Source: Epiperipatus broadwayi (taxonomy: Eukaryota > Onychophora > Udeonychophora > Euonychophora > Peripatidae). Taken from it: a DNA stretch of 64,000 bases. Positions 23,700 to 35,939 of the stretch are shown here, piece by piece. Position numbers and translations under genes: made by a program. The stretch is taken from NCBI GenBank assembly GCA_028023455.1, contig JAQFVV010012508.1, forward strand, positions 2,477,877 through 2,541,876, given 5' to 3'. The notes beneath the pieces are model-generated. The model was not told where the DNA came from. It did not search any database and was given only the letters and a program-made list of their open reading frames with translations. How positions within the stretch are numbered: position 1 is the first letter of the stretch; the number at the start of each line of letters is the position of its first letter.

Positions 23700-25310
23700 C
23701 AAAAAATATACAACATTGAGAATCTTTATCAGTTGCAGTCCAAATAGGCATTGAGCCAGCTTTTGACCCTGTGGCAATCAAGATATTAATTGAAAGGTTG
23801 GTTGCCACCACAGTACCTCATATTTTTCTATATGCCATAAATCACTTGCTGCTGACTCATGAAATACACATCACACCCAGCAGCAGAAATTCCATAACTC
23901 CAAAACAATCAATCTCACAAGGATCCTGTCTGAGTTCATTACTCTTCACATTCTACATCAACCCTTTATTAGTGAAAACCCAGTAAACATTCATTGGCAA
24001 CCAAATACTAAACACATCTCAGCAGGTAACATGTATCACTTGTATGGATGACATCTGTTTTCCTTCCATTCAAAAAACACCAACTTTGCATAGAATGCTA
24101 CAAGAATTTACAACCACACATAAACTCAACATCAATCTAAATAAGACTGCAGTTTGGTCACTTTATAACACTAAACAATACATAAGCTTGTATGGGGGAA
24201 AGCCATCTGCCTTACTGGGATTTCCTTTTTATATGAGTACAAATGCAATGAGGGTTAAAATACAGAACAAACTCAAAGAAGAGATAGAGTGGATCACTAC
24301 TTCACTCTTGAAGGCATGTATATCAATATATTCCAAGATTCAGCTGTTTAATTAGCTAGTCACCTCAAAAATTACCTATTACTCACCATTGTTACTTTTT
24401 CTAAAGGTTTTATAGAACCAAAATCTCTTCTCTCTGCAATAAGCTCTTGTGGCAGAGGAAGACAGTGTCAATGTCTGCAACACAGTTCACCATACCACTC
24501 ATTCACAATGGATTGGGATTTCATATTTATACTTTCCATCTACAGAAGGTCACAAACCTAATAATAGCCACAGTAAAACACTTTTCAATGCTTCAAATAA
24601 TACCAACAGATAAGCCATCCCCACCAATGACAATCTATCATTCATCATCAATTATATTAAAACCATGTCTGCACAGATATCACTCCAAACAATATACAAG
24701 TACTCATACTGGCAAATTTATTCATTAATGCATCCAAATCCGAGTCAGGACACCAATCTGACAATGCTTAGAATTAACAATCAACAATTATTCCATAAGT
24801 TTAATAAATGGTCATATGAGCCAAAATACTTTGATTTTTTTGTTGAGATGGAATCTTCCTGCACTGCTCACATCCTATTTTCTGAGATATCAGAGACGGT
24901 ACACTAATATTGATCCTTTTTCTTTCTATACCACAGGGCTGAAGAAACACTGCAATATCTACTATCATTGTCCAGCATTAGACAGAATTCACAATATCAT
25001 GACAAGAGCATATAGACAACCCAACACCATCCTTCAGACAATCTTCAACTCATGTTACAAAGGTACTATCCCATCAGTCCATGCAAACACCTTTGTGCTT
25101 TATGAATATTGGTGCACTCATTGCACATTCACCTTACGTAACAACACAAGATGACATCCATTAACATTTAATATTAAACTAACAAAATTACAAGCCAGAG
25201 GTATTAAAATTGCCCAACCAGACATTTTCACAGCAACCTGGGACTGATAACATAGTCAAACCTCTAAGGTGACTCCATATAACCACCAATCTATGCTTTC
25301 AATTAAATCC
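23700..25310 (+). pseudogene. L1/Tx1-like LINE reverse transcriptase and C-terminal part
   Basis: The plus-strand frame at about 23750 reads IEPAFDPVAIKILIERLVAT (the FD of motif A), followed by SISQGSCLSSLLFTFYINPL near 23920 (the QG...LLF motif) and CMDDICFPS near 24042 (in place of the usual YADD). At 24300-24600 and on to 25310 come the thumb region, IKLTKLQARGIKIAQPDI and PDIFTATWD near 25225, which matches the end of the copy at 21240-22750. Many stops and frame changes make it non-functional. Confidence 0.68.
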
Positions 25311-25714
25311 TTTTCTACAAAAGATGTGATATGTGTAAACAAAAAATAGAGAGAATGTAGTCTTTGGCTGCATACTATTGATATAGAGGAGTGAAACAAC
25401 ACAATCAAGACTTAAACACTGGAAAACTTACTAAACTCAGTAACACAACAAATATATATGTTGATGTTTGCAATTGAACAGTGATAACACAAGATTTTTT
25501 TTGAGAACTTAAATTACAGGAAGTAAAGATATATCCAAAGATAAATTAGCAAATAAATATATAAACTACCAGTTCTCCCCAAAAAATTTATAATCCTGAA
25601 AAATATGTTATATATACTTTAATTTGTTCCTTTCACTAGAAATGTAAACATATGTATATGGTGTGGCTTATAGAAAAGGTAACCCTTTGGTCATCAATAG
25701 TTCTTTTTGAAACA
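25311..25714. other. AT-rich sequence, nothing recognised
   Basis: Probably flank of the LINE insertion; its exact right end was not found. Confidence 0.4.
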
Positions 25715-25775
25715 TCATCATCATCATCATCATCATAAAAATAATAATAATAATAATGATGATGATGATGATATC
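25715..25775. repeat. (CAT)n-(AAT)n-(GAT)n microsatellite forming a hairpin
   Basis: CATCATCATCAT runs into AATAATAAT and then GATGATGATGATGAT, so the two outer blocks are inverted copies and could pair across the AAT centre. Confidence 0.9.
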
Positions 25776-26730
25776 AATTCAGTTCATTTGTAAATAACAG
25801 CTTAGTAGCCACATGTATTTACAGTAATAATATAATAATATATATTTATGTATAGGTGTTCCTTGAAAATGTCTTTACAGAAAGTGGTGCCTAACATGGG
25901 GCAATTTTCTTTAATTTTCCCTGCCAATTCTCTCTGTGTCACAACATTTTGTTATGATAGAATATGAGTACTTCTCATCCCTAAAAATTGCAACCCACAA
26001 TCACTGATCAAGGTCACCACTAGGAATAATCTAGAACTAGACTATGTGATATGCTCAACAATCATGGTATTTTTATTTATATACAAACAGTAACTTAAAA
26101 ATATAATATATCAAGAACATAATCAGACTAACGAAAAAATTAAATAAGACTTAAAATTTTAAATAACAGAATTAAACAAACAGCAGTTTTATTTTTGAAT
26201 TATGATTTATTTATTCATATAACTATTATAATTATATCCAAGTTTTTCTTTTTCTTTCTTCACTCTTCCCACTTCTTATTCCCATTTCAACCCTCTTTCA
26301 CTTCTCACTCTATCAATCTTATTGCTGGTTTAATGAATCATTCTCGAAGGAACATGTGCCTTCACTTAAGTATTGACAATCCTCAATACTCACGAGGAAT
26401 AAAATCAAGGAATGTTCTTAAAAGCAACTTACTATAAGAATGTGTTTAATAACACATTCAAATCCTCTCTTGCAAACGTTAAACCCGATTTTGAAACTTT
26501 GCTACTCTTTCCAATTTCTTTTTTTTTATATTGATCTTAACACAAGGGTATAATTATCATTTCTAGTTATATAACTTTACTGTTAGTCTAGGTAAGAAAA
26601 GCAAACATACTAAAATATATTAATTATTTGTATTAACATAAAATAAGTAATCAAAAAAAATTTAAACATCCCCTTTTATTGTTGAAACTTTTTTTTCCTC
26701 TGAGCATGTAGCAAAGGCATTTCACCAATC
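25776..26730. other. AT-rich sequence, nothing recognised
   Basis: A frame at 26195-26437 is low in complexity and has no known product. Confidence 0.4.
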
Positions 26731-27223
26731 TATTGCACTATTATAGTTTATATATCGTATCAAGAATATTGCTTGTAAACAAAAAAACAAAAAGCCTATT
26801 TACCCTGATCGATCAGTATATTGATTCCTTCCATGGTAATAAGGTTTCCTTCATCCAAAGATTGTCTGTTATTTCCATTTTAGTCTTATGCACTCAGCTA
26901 GCTCTACAAGTATTCCATTCTTGGCTTGCCATTTCCATGGCAGTTCCTGGTGGTGTCTGGCAGAGATGGAAAAAGTTCTGGGGTCTATTAGCCATTCAAC
27001 ATATTCTCGGCACTTTCTAAAATATTATTCATATTTTATTTAAGTTTTGCAGTTCTGGATAAGCCTGTATCGAATTGAACTCAGGCAATCGGTCATGACC
27101 AGCAGCCAAAATATCAATATTATTTGAACAAAAGGTCACCCCGCAATTTGTAGTCTTTTTTAGTCTCCCAAAAACTGTATTCACACTTTTAATTTCATGG
27201 CAACATTCCAAGTTGATGAGCAC
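26731..27223 (-). other. Coding-like patch on the minus strand, unassigned
   Basis: The minus strand at 27223-27029 is open for 64 codons (including NTVFGRLKKTTNCGVTFC), and after a stop a second frame further left (about 27010-26860) reads KCREYVEWLIDPRTFSISAR and more. The patch is less AT-rich than its surroundings. It may be an exon pair or a decayed gene, but I do not recognise the family and no splice sites were settled. Confidence 0.2.
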
Positions 27224-27400
27224 AATAGATAAGAAAATATCTTTTCTAATTAAAGTTTCAACAATAGAACTAATTGGAAAAAGAAAAATCTATATTTCTT
27301 TTCTTTTCCCCCTTTTCATTTCCCAGAATTAAAAACAAAAGAAAACTTTCCTAAGAAAAGCTTGTAATTATAAATTTTATTAAACGCTCACTATTATTTC

Positions 27401-27592
27401 AGTAATAGTTTTAACAAGGCTGTAAACCTTAGCAATGAGCGTCTGAAAAAATCGTCACTAGGGACCTCTGTAGGTCTTTAAAACACATGCTTCATAGTGT
27501 AAGCATGTGTTTTAAAGACCTACAGAGGTCCCTAGTGATGATTTTTTCAGACACTCATTGCTAAGGTTTACAGCCTTGTTAAAACTATTACT
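27401..27592. mobile_element. Hairpin element, family I, complete palindrome
   Basis: Two arms of 89 bases (27401-27489 and 27504-27592) are almost perfect inverted copies around the 14-base loop CTTCATAGTGTAAG. Landmarks are TAATAGTTTTAACAAGGC at the outside and TAGGGACCTCTGTAGGTC inside. A more diverged full copy lies at 45153-45340, and a single arm plus loop lies at 59437-59538. It encodes no protein. Transcripts would form a long hairpin. Confidence 0.85.
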
Positions 27593-27815
27593 AAGAAAAG
27601 CTTTTAAAATTCCACCCTAATCTCTATTTTATTACAATTCAATTAAAAAAAAAAGTTGATTTATATATAAAAACCTTTATTTTAAAATCATATTAAAAAC
27701 AAAATAATTTCTTTTTATTTTAACAGTAACATATACATCTTTTTTTTTCTTATTTAAAAATAACTTAATAAAAATATGTATGTATTTATAAGTGCTGGCT
27801 GAAAAATACCAGCTC
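27593..27815. other. AT-rich sequence
   Basis: Nothing recognised. Confidence 0.4.
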
Positions 27816-27832
27816 AATAGATGTTCCTTGTA

Positions 27833-27942
27833 GTCAAGCATTGTTAGCCGAGAGATCATTGCAGCTGCCTTGCAAGCAAGTAGTTGGTTGCAGATGGTTG
27901 TGGATTCATGTCCCGGCCGATGCTATGACATATGAGGAAAAA
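27833..27942 (+). mobile_element. tRNA-derived SINE, family E, copy with 17-bp duplication
   Basis: GTCAAGCATTGTTAGCCGAG opens a tRNA-like unit that ends CCCGGCCGATGC (27912-27923), then TATGACATATGAGG and an A run. It sits between exact direct repeats AATAGATGTTCCTTGTA (27816-27832 and 27943-27959), a 17-base target duplication. The body is essentially one tRNA-like unit plus a short tail, so it is a simple tRNA-only SINE moved by LINE machinery. Confidence 0.88.
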
Positions 27943-28079
27943 AATAGATGTTCCTTGTATAATATGTTTATTCTTAAATTGTTTTTCATTTAAATGGCAA
28001 GTTATTGTTATATTCCATCTGTAACCTATAAATTGGGGAATAAGTTATTCTTTTTAATGTTTGTAGATAAAATAAATCT

Positions 28080-30800
28080 TTATTTCTAAGATTTAAAAGT
28101 TGGAATACTGAGATAAATCTTATTTGTTATATATTCTGATGATATTTTGCCATTTATTAATTTAAGCAAAAACATCACATCTGCTATTAATCTTCTATTG
28201 TCCATACTATACGCTTTATTTAAATATGTATCATCATGAATGTATCTATAATACTTATCTTGAATTTTTTGAAGTTTGTTTATTGTTGAATAATTGTCAT
28301 TATTCCATGTTACAGATCCATAATGGAGGACTGGTATTATCAGTGTCTTAAAACGTAGTTTGTAGGTGTCTAATTTGAGTTTAATCTTTAATCTCAATAT
28401 AAAACCCATAATTTTATAGAATTTATTTATTGCTATCTTTATGTGATTATTTCAAACCCATAATTTTATAGAAATTATTTATTGCTATCGTTATGTGATT
28501 ATTAAAAGAGAAATTATTAGTAAAGGTAATACCCAAATTTTTCTGTATATTATTCCTGCATATTCTACTACCATCAATATCATAATAAGTCATATTAACC
28601 TTTCATAGTTTTATTCCACAGTTTGGTGTGTTTTGGCCAATTCACCCCCTGGTGAATTTTTCCGTAAGTATTATATGTTAAAATGCGTGTAAAATGGTAT
28701 ATTTTATTATATATAAATTTTGCTAAAAAAATTATGGTAGAAGGTGGGAAATTCAAAGTTCCCACTCTAACAATAGACATAAGCCCTGCTCTGACTTGTT
28801 CAACTATTGTCTGTTGCCAAGACTCTAAAATGTTTGGTGTTTTTTTAAAGAAAATAGTTCCAATGGCAAAAAAACGTGTTTATTTGTGAATTTATTATGG
28901 TTTTAGATTTTTTTTTCACAATAATTTACACTATATTTATTAGATATCAAGCAATATAAATTATTAATAACCTTATTTTGACTTGAAATACTTTATTTTC
29001 AAAAATATAATGTTATATTAGCAGTGAATGTAAACGTAACCTGGAGCAATTTACAAGATTAGCTTCTACGTAAGCAATCTACTTACATTTACAAGTATGA
29101 AAATATTGCAATTTTTGCAATAAATATTCAAAAAATTTAAACTTTTAAAGCATAATTTGTTAGATATAAGAGAAATAAATAAATATTTGTTTGGATGTTT
29201 AAAAATAATAAGAAATATTTTGTTAATTTTGAAAACTGAAAATAATCTTTTTAGAAATGATGATGTGTAAACTCTTTGTTTTGATTACGATCTCATTTTT
29301 TAATATTTACAGAAATGAAATGTGAACATTTAAAATTTATTTCAGTAGTAAATAAAAATATCAAATGAAGTCAAATTTATTATTTTCTGATAAGTAATAA
29401 TCATTTTATTATATATTTTACATTGATGTGTGAGATAAAGAAAAACATCAGAAAATGCTGACCTACAAAAGGGTTAATCATGGTTTTCTTAGAATAAGTA
29501 TTATATTACATTTAGTTGGATTTATTTTCATGTTATTAGCTTCATACCATTTACAAAATCCATTAACATAACTTTGCAATATTTTAGGATCATTTCCATT
29601 TCTGATTTCTATAAATATCTTGATATCATCAGCATAACATAAAATACTTTTTTCATTTATCATAGATGTTAAATCAGATGTATAAATGGCAAAAAGAATT
29701 GAACTAAGAATACTTCCCTGTGGAATTCCATATTTATAGGAAGCCATAGTTGAAGATTCTTCATTAATATGTACATAGTTCTTTCTATTTGTAAGAAATG
29801 AATTTAATCATTTTAGGAGATTAGTGGATACACCCATTGCATTTGCTTTCAGCAAAAGAATCCCATGATCTACTCTATCAAAAGCTTTAAAGAGATCAAA
29901 GTAAATGACATCAAGTTGATATTTGAGATCTATGGCTTATGATATAGCATCTGAAATATGTAATACATTTGTTTCTATGGAGCATCCAGGAATAAATCCA
30001 TGTATGGATAATGGAAAGATATTTTTCAATTGGTGTATGATTCTATAATAAATTATTTTTTCAAATAGTTTTGCACATACTGGTAGAAAATTAATAGGCC
30101 AGAAATTTGCAAGATTTGGTTTATTTCCTGATTTATAAATTGGAATTATTTTTGAGATTTTCCAACAGTCAGGAAATATTGATGCTTTTAATATTAGGTT
30201 GAATATATATGCTAATGCAGGAGTTAATAATTCTACACAACCTTTGTAGATGAATACTGGTATATTATCATTGGCAATACTTCTTATATTTTTCAAATAT
30301 CTAATAGTATTTATGATTTCTCCAACATTTATATTACTTATGCTTATTATATTATCATTTTTTAAAATATCATCCATAAAAGGAAATTTATGGGAATTTC
30401 CGTCAGTGTGGTCCTTTTGAGAAGAGAAATATTCCATGAATTTATCAGGTTTAATATCTCTAGTTACTGCATTGTAGGTTCTTAAGTGGCCTTTCAGAAT
30501 ATTCCAAAACTTATTTGGTTCATTGCAAATATTATTTTGCATATTTTCCATATATAAAATATAATTTTGTTTCTCCAGTTTTTTAATTTATGATCGATAA
30601 TTTTTAAAATTATTTAGATACATTGTCTTTATATATTTTATATAAAGAATGAAAATGTTGTTTTCTTTTCATGCATTTTATAAGTTTTCTAGAGAATAAC
30701 TTCGGATATTTATGGGATCTAATAGTCTTTAGAGGAATGAATTGCTCTCCGTTATAATTTTTGAAAAATTTCTGCAGCTTTAGATGCATCATTACAATTG
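28080..30800 (-). pseudogene. CR1/Jockey-like LINE, interrupted
   Basis: Read on the minus strand from 30792, the frames give a linker (YPKLFSRKLIKCMKRK), a reverse transcriptase with FWPINFLPVCAKLFEKIIYY and HGFIPGCSIETN (30551-29937), DVIYFDLFKAFDRVDHG near 29910, GIPQGSILSSILFAIYTSDL and CYADDIKIF (29747-29478), then after a nested insertion YYDIDGSRICRNNIQKNLGI (near 28580) and LIIPVLHYGSVTWNN (28409-28086). This is the motif order of CR1/Jockey-type LINEs, with the YADD active site intact. Known damage: a stop at about 29939, another near 29808, a frameshift near 29480 and a 52-base tandem duplication at 28402-28504. AATAAA on the minus strand follows the stop. The 5' part with the endonuclease is absent. 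Confidence 0.85.
28599..29473. mobile_element. piggyBac-like non-autonomous element inserted in the LINE
   Basis: The element begins CCTTTCATAG and ends CTACAAAAGGG, a short imperfect inverted end, and is flanked by TTAA on each side (28595-28598 and 29474-29477), the target and duplication of piggyBac elements. Joining the LINE across it with one TTAA gives continuous LINE protein (TMINMTYYDIDGSRICRNN), so the boundaries are well supported. I recognise no transposase; short frames inside (for example 28780-28595 on the minus strand) have no piggyBac motif I can name. Confidence 0.75.
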
Positions 30801-30855
30801 TATATAATAATAATAATAAATGATGATAATAATAATGATGGTGGTGATGATGTCT
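30801..30855. repeat. (AAT)n/(ATG)n/(GGT) microsatellite at the LINE 5' end
   Basis: ATAATAATAATAAATGATGA, then AATAATAATGATGGTGGTGA. It abuts the truncated 5' end of the minus-strand LINE. Confidence 0.85.
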
Positions 30856-30949
30856 AGATATTAGTATTTATCCTTAGAAGCCTTCAAGTCAAAGTCAATC
30901 CCTGGAGATCTACAAATGGCATTTTTCCAGAATGTGCTAAGATACCAAA

Positions 30950-31246
30950 ACGCATAGATATTAAACTGGGTTCAGATCTGTATGATTATATAAGCAAATT
31001 AGCTTGAATTAGATCATAGCTTTATAGATAACTAATTATATAAAAGATAGTTGCTAGAGGGGTGCATTGGATCTAAAGATCAAGATGCAGAGCTGTCAGA
31101 TTTAAGGCACTTCACTGATGAAAGCCACTAACTAGAACTAATCTGGAGATATTGGATGAGTATCCACTAGATAGGGATTTCGTGCAGAAATCTTCTAGCA
31201 TTCATTGATTACTATGGCTCACACTGGGTGACACTAGTGTATGGAG
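30950..31246 (+). mobile_element. Palindromic element, family B, right half
   Basis: Begins in the centre of the family (GGGTTCAGATCTGTATGATT, TAGCTTTATAGATAACTAAT) and runs through AAGCCACTAACTAGAACTAA and GGATATT-like sequence to CTAGTGTATGGAGA. The left half is missing. The next LINE starts directly at its end, so one of the two probably truncated the other. Confidence 0.7.
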
Positions 31247-33895
31247 AATAAGTTGGAAGAGTATAAAATGCAAGTTGAAGAAATCATGGAAGAGTTGGTT
31301 GGGAATGAGTCTAAGGACTGGTGTAAAGAAATAGAAAAAGTGGCAAATAGGGTTTTAGGTTAGAATATTCAGAAGAATAAAAGTAATAAAAAATGAGAAT
31401 TAGTAAAAGTGTAAAAGAGAGGAAAGAAGCATGCAGAGAATATAAGTATGCTATTAAGAACAAGGAAAGTGAAAAAGATATTAATACTAAATGGGAAAAG
31501 TACTTAGAAAAGAAGAAGTTGGCTAAACTAGATAATTATAGAGAGAATGAAATTGAATAGTAAATTGTTGGAGGATATTAATAAAAGTGGAAGAGATGGG
31601 AGTAAAAAATTTTGGAATTACATTAAAAGGAGAAATGTAGGGGAGAGAGAGATAGTATTACTAGATGATGAGGAAATAGAGTGTAGCTCTAGAGAAGATT
31701 TAGAGAGAATCCTAAATAGATGTGTAATGGATATAGAAAAGATGTTAGATGTGAAGGATAGAGTGATAAAAAACATGAAAGCATATAGTAATGGGAATAT
31801 TAGGTTTACAAAAAATGAACTGAATGAGATAGAGAAGAAATTGAAAAGTGGAAAGGCAAGAGGTTTAGATGGATGGGCAGCAGAGATGGTAATGAATTTA
31901 GGATATAGGGCAAAAATAATTATCTTGTTTTAATAAGATGGCACAGAATAGAGTTTTTTCGATTACTTAGAATAATACAAGAGTAAGATTAATATTTAAA
32001 GGAAAGGATAAGGATCATAGTAAGTTAAATAATTATAGACCGATAGTAGTAACATCAGTTTTATATAAAGTTTTCTCATATATGGTGGCTAGAAGAGTTG
32101 TAAAATGGATGGAAGGGAATAATGTAGTGGAGGAAATGCAAGGAGGTTTTAGATTAGATAGGCATATAGGAGATAGTTTATTTGTAGTTTCACAACTTAT
32201 GGATATGAGTAGGAATTCAGGTAGACAGTTATATATGAATTTTATAGACATAGAGAAGGCATATGATAGGGTAAATAGAAATAGATTATGGATAAGTTTA
32301 GCAAATTTGGGAATGGATGAAGCTTTCATGGATATTATTAAGAAATTATATGAAAATAATTATTATATATATCAATTAGGGAATATAAAATCATAAGTTA
32401 AAAATGGGGTGGGGCTAAGGTAAAGCTATGTTATCAATTTTGTTTATGTTGTATTTGAGTAAAATGGAAAGAGCAATAGAAAGATTAGGAAGAGGGATAG
32501 AGATACCATTAATAGGTGGTAAGGGAATATATATTTTGTCAGGTCTTTTTTTGCAAATGATATATTTTTGTGTGCAGAAAGAAGAGAAGATATGAAAGTT
32601 ATGTTGAGGACATGTGCAAGGGTGGATAAAGAGATGAGGATTAAATTTAGTGAAGAAAAATCAAATATAATAATGGTTAATACTGGGTAAAGAGAAGCTG
32701 TAGAATTTTTATTGGGAGATATTAAGTTAAGTGTGATGAATAGATATAGTTATTTGAGAATTATTTTAAGTAATCAGAAAAATTATTTGATGAATGGGAG
32801 AAAAAATTGATAAATGAAGCAAAGAAAAGAAAGGGATTGATAAAGAAATTTAACAGTGTTTTCATGTAATAAATATGATGTAGCTAGAATTATATGGAAG
32901 GGAGTTGCGGTAGCAGGGTTAACATATGGTAATGATGCATTATGTGTTAGTAAAGGATTATTAGATTACTTAGAAAAAGTTCAAAGCGAAGTAGGAAGTC
33001 ATGCATTGGATGCAGTTGTATGGACAGCAAGGGAGGCAATTCAAGGAGAAATGGGATGGTCAAGTTTTTATATGAGAGATGCAAAAAGTAAAATGAAAAT
33101 GTTTGGTAGATTGCAGTTTATGGATAATAAAAGAATATCCAAAATAGTATTTAATTGGGTTATGAGTAAAGGGCAGGCAACAAGATGGGTGAGAAAGGTA
33201 ATGTGGTATGCAAAAGATTTTGATAAAGAACTTATATCAGTATATTTGTACAAAAGATGGGATGATTGTGTTAGAAGGATTGTTGAGTGTTATAGTGGTA
33301 AGGAATGGGATAAAAGAATAGATTTATTAATAAAGAATAGGGAGTTAGAGAGATGGAGAACTAGTATGGAGAGTAAAAAGAGTTTAAATATATATAGAAG
33401 TAAATAGAATATTAGGTGCGAATTAATATATGATAATAGTAAGGAAAGTAGTTTATTGTTTAAGGCTCAAACGAGATCTTTAACAACAAGAGAATATACA
33501 TGTAAATGGAAAAATATGGGTGATTTAGTCTGTAAATTGTGTAAGGAAGGAATAGTAAATATTAGGCATATGTTAATTGAATGTAAATGCTTGAAAACAT
33601 AAAAGGTACATATAATGAAGTTATGGAAGAATAAATATGAAAAAAGTGATTATACAGAAAGTGGATTATTGGTTTTTATGTTGGGTTTGGGAAAAGATAA
33701 AGGGGATTTAGATATAAAGGCTATAGAGTTGACAAAGATTATGTTGTGGAAATGGGATGGATCAGAATATGGGAAAACTTAGAGTGGGGAATGGTAAATA
33801 AAGTGGCTAACAGGTTTCTCTGGGCATAATTGCTGAGAGATTCTTGACTTCATTTAAGGAGAAGCCACAGTATATCACATCACATTCCATAATGT
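31247..33895 (+). pseudogene. LINE of unresolved clade with C-terminal zinc knuckle, nearly full reverse transcriptase
   Basis: Plus-strand frames give a linker (EACREYKYAIKNKESEKDI), then FWNYIKRRNVGEREIVLL and KSGKARGLDGWAAEMV (31547-31933), NNYRPIVVTSVLYKVFSYMV near 32030, QGGFRLDRHIGDSLFVVSQL and FIDIEKAYDRVNRNRLW (32082-32300), then FFANDIFLCAERREDMKV near 32550 in place of YADD. 32856-33407 holds GLTYGNDALCVSKG and GEMGWSSFYMRDAKSKMKMF. Near 33530 CKLCKEGIVNIRHMLIEC gives a CxxC...H...C knuckle. Stops and frameshifts are frequent. The 3' end is GAGAAGCCACAGTATATCAC followed by a short CATCA-type tail. A 5'-truncated copy lies at 63065-63452. Confidence 0.75.
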
Positions 33896-34535
33896 TTTTT
33901 AAACTCCCCAATGATTTTTCATTTCTGTGATATTGGAGATTATATATCAAATTATTGCCATGTTTTACTTTTTTCATCGCCAGTTTTTCCAAGATAATGA
34001 AGACAATTTCAGTCTGGTTATTTGTATTACAAGTGAAAGTTCAGATCAAATCTAGGCATGTTTTCACTTGGCTATTTTTTACTGTCATAATCTCAATTTT
34101 TTTTTGGCCTGAAACGCAGTTTAAAACATCAATACTTTTCCTATTATATTTTTTCGCTATTTATAGAGAATACCATATCCTGAATTATTTATAGATTTTC
34201 TTTATTTCACACCTTTGTTAGTAGTTTATATATCGTAAACTGTTTTCATTTTTTTTTTTCGATAACGTGCTAGAATATTTTTAAAATAAAAATATGATTG
34301 GATAAAAATACAATTAAGTGCTGAAATAATTTCAGAATTCTGATATTTGTTTTAAAATATTTTTTATTATATTTAATAATATTTATATATATAAATTTTT
34401 TTTAATTATTAATTTAAAATATTGATAGTAATTAATATTTCGTTTTAATATATATATTCTGCTTAATATACCGTATAAATTATAGTTTGAACATTTTAAA
34501 CAAATTTTATTTTAAATTTTATTTACCTTAAACAA
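33896..34535. other. AT-rich sequence, nothing recognised
   Basis: Long TA-rich stretches, especially 34300-34480. No gene or element identified. Confidence 0.45.
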
Positions 34536-34990
34536 AATATAAGCGGGGTTCGAACTCAGACTTTCATACGACCCACCACTCTCAGTGCCATCTCATATTG
34601 CTGACCAACATGGGTAGGATGACAGCCTTGGCACTATCAAGGGCTTTGAACGTTCAATCATCAGATTTTCAATGAAATGGAAGGCTGAAGAGTTGTGAGT
34701 TGGAATAGTTTGAAGCCTGTCCATTAAAGTATAAATATTGGCTATCTTAATATAAAGCTGAGTACTGATTATATATATGTGTGAGGATAGTAATCTAGAC
34801 CAACTGATGATTGCTGGTTTAACATGAAATACGTATATTGGTGATTATTTCTTTTCAACATGTGTGTGATCAGGTGGGTCAGCAATATGAGATGGCACTG
34901 AGAGTGGTGGGTCGTATGAAAGTCTGAGTTCGAACCCCGCTTATATTACATATATGAACGCAGGTTTAAGCCTGTACAATGTATTAACTT
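34536..34990 (+). mobile_element. Family C element with perfect 71-bp inverted ends
   Basis: The left end (34536-34606, starting AATATAAGCGGGGTTCGAAC) is an exact inverted copy of 34877-34947. The body starts abruptly after it at AACATGGGTAGGATGACAGC, a point that is internal in the copy at 62330. It carries the core TAGACCAACTGATGATTGC. The outward ends hold GAGTTCGAACCCC, a good B box, next to GGGTCAGCAATATGAGATGG, a weak A-box-like segment. Downstream, GCAGGTTTAAGCCTGTACAA (a CAGGTTTAAGCCTG palindrome) also follows two other C copies and belongs to the family. Confidence 0.85.
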
Positions 34991-35424
34991 AAACAAAATA
35001 ACGTTATATATATATTACAGATGTATGTTAAGCATTAGTTTGTTAAATGCTGGAATTTAAATGTTTTCTTCGTGGATTTATATATAAATGTAACTGTGCG
35101 TCATGGATACAAGTAAATTTATTCTTGGGTTGGGTTCATTAAAAAGAAGAAACATAACTGATTTCTGACAATAATTTTATTATTTAATAACTTGAATAAA
35201 AGAAGACATATAAAGATCCTCACAATAATTTTATTATTAATAATTTGAATAAAAGAAGACATGTAAATAAATCTTTTATGAAATAAAACGATAAAAGCAT
35301 AATTAAAATCAGGTGATATATCTTTCTGTCTCCATATATTATATATTTTCTATCTGTCTAATGAGTAATAATGTGTAGATATTTAAAGACTATAGAAAAG
35401 TTTGTGATATATGTATGTGATAAT
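34991..35424. other. AT-rich sequence with a short direct repeat
   Basis: The phrase AATAATTTTATTATT plus GAATAAAAGAAGACATATAA is repeated near 35169 and 35221 (about 53 bases apart), a small tandem duplication. Otherwise nothing recognised. Confidence 0.5.
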
Positions 35425-35652
35425 TCTCAAGGTTAAACGGGGTTGTAAGTAATTATTAAAAGCCAATCAACACTTAGATAATTCCAATATCAATAACAAT
35501 CAACAATTTCAAACTGTAGTCAAGGCAACCTCCTTTTTAGTAAAGGGATTCCACCTTTATTGTTAAAAGGAGGTTGCCTTGACAACAGTTTGAAATTGTT
35601 GATTATTATTGATATTAGAAATGTCTAAGTATTGACTGGCTTTTAATGATTA
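35425..35652. mobile_element. Hairpin element, family H, copy 1
   Basis: Arms of about 85 bases pair from AATTATTAAAAGCCAATCAA (near 35449) to its inverse ending near 35652. They share CAACAATTTCAAACTG and GTCAAGGCAACCTCC around a centre with a small AAGG/CCTT hairpin. The extra left piece (CTCAAGGTTAAACGGGG, 35425-35445) recurs in inverse at the right end of the second copy (45789-45988), so the element is slightly longer than the surviving palindrome. No coding sequence. Confidence 0.82.
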
Positions 35653-35939
35653 TATCTATGGGTGACTATTAATAGTTCATAGTCATTGATCAATTTTAAG
35701 CTTAAGATTGCTAATTCATTGTTTTTACTAGTTCAGGGAATTAAATTTCTCTAAAACTATCCCTATTAAAAAGAGAGTTTTTTTTAGCTCTCTTTTCATA
35801 TACAAGCTATATCAACAATGTAATCTCAAGTAAGCATAATTTCAACTTTTATAAAAACGCTATGTAAATATATGGCAGCCACTGAAATTACAAACGATTT
35901 CTACAGAAATTTTACCTTTTCATGAAAATTTTCATTTAG
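35653..35939. other. AT-rich sequence
   Basis: A small AGCTCTCTTTT/AAAAGAGAG hairpin lies near 35769-35806 (AAAAAGAGAG and CTCTCTTTT); it could be a stem-loop but has no other sign of function. Confidence 0.35.

Noticed and set aside
27401-27592. microRNA precursor
   Set aside because: Arms of 89 bases with near-perfect pairing and other copies in the window point to a mobile palindrome rather than a microRNA gene.
32033-32329. Minus-strand open frame of 98 codons
   Set aside because: It is the antisense shadow of the plus-strand LINE reverse transcriptase at 32082-32396.
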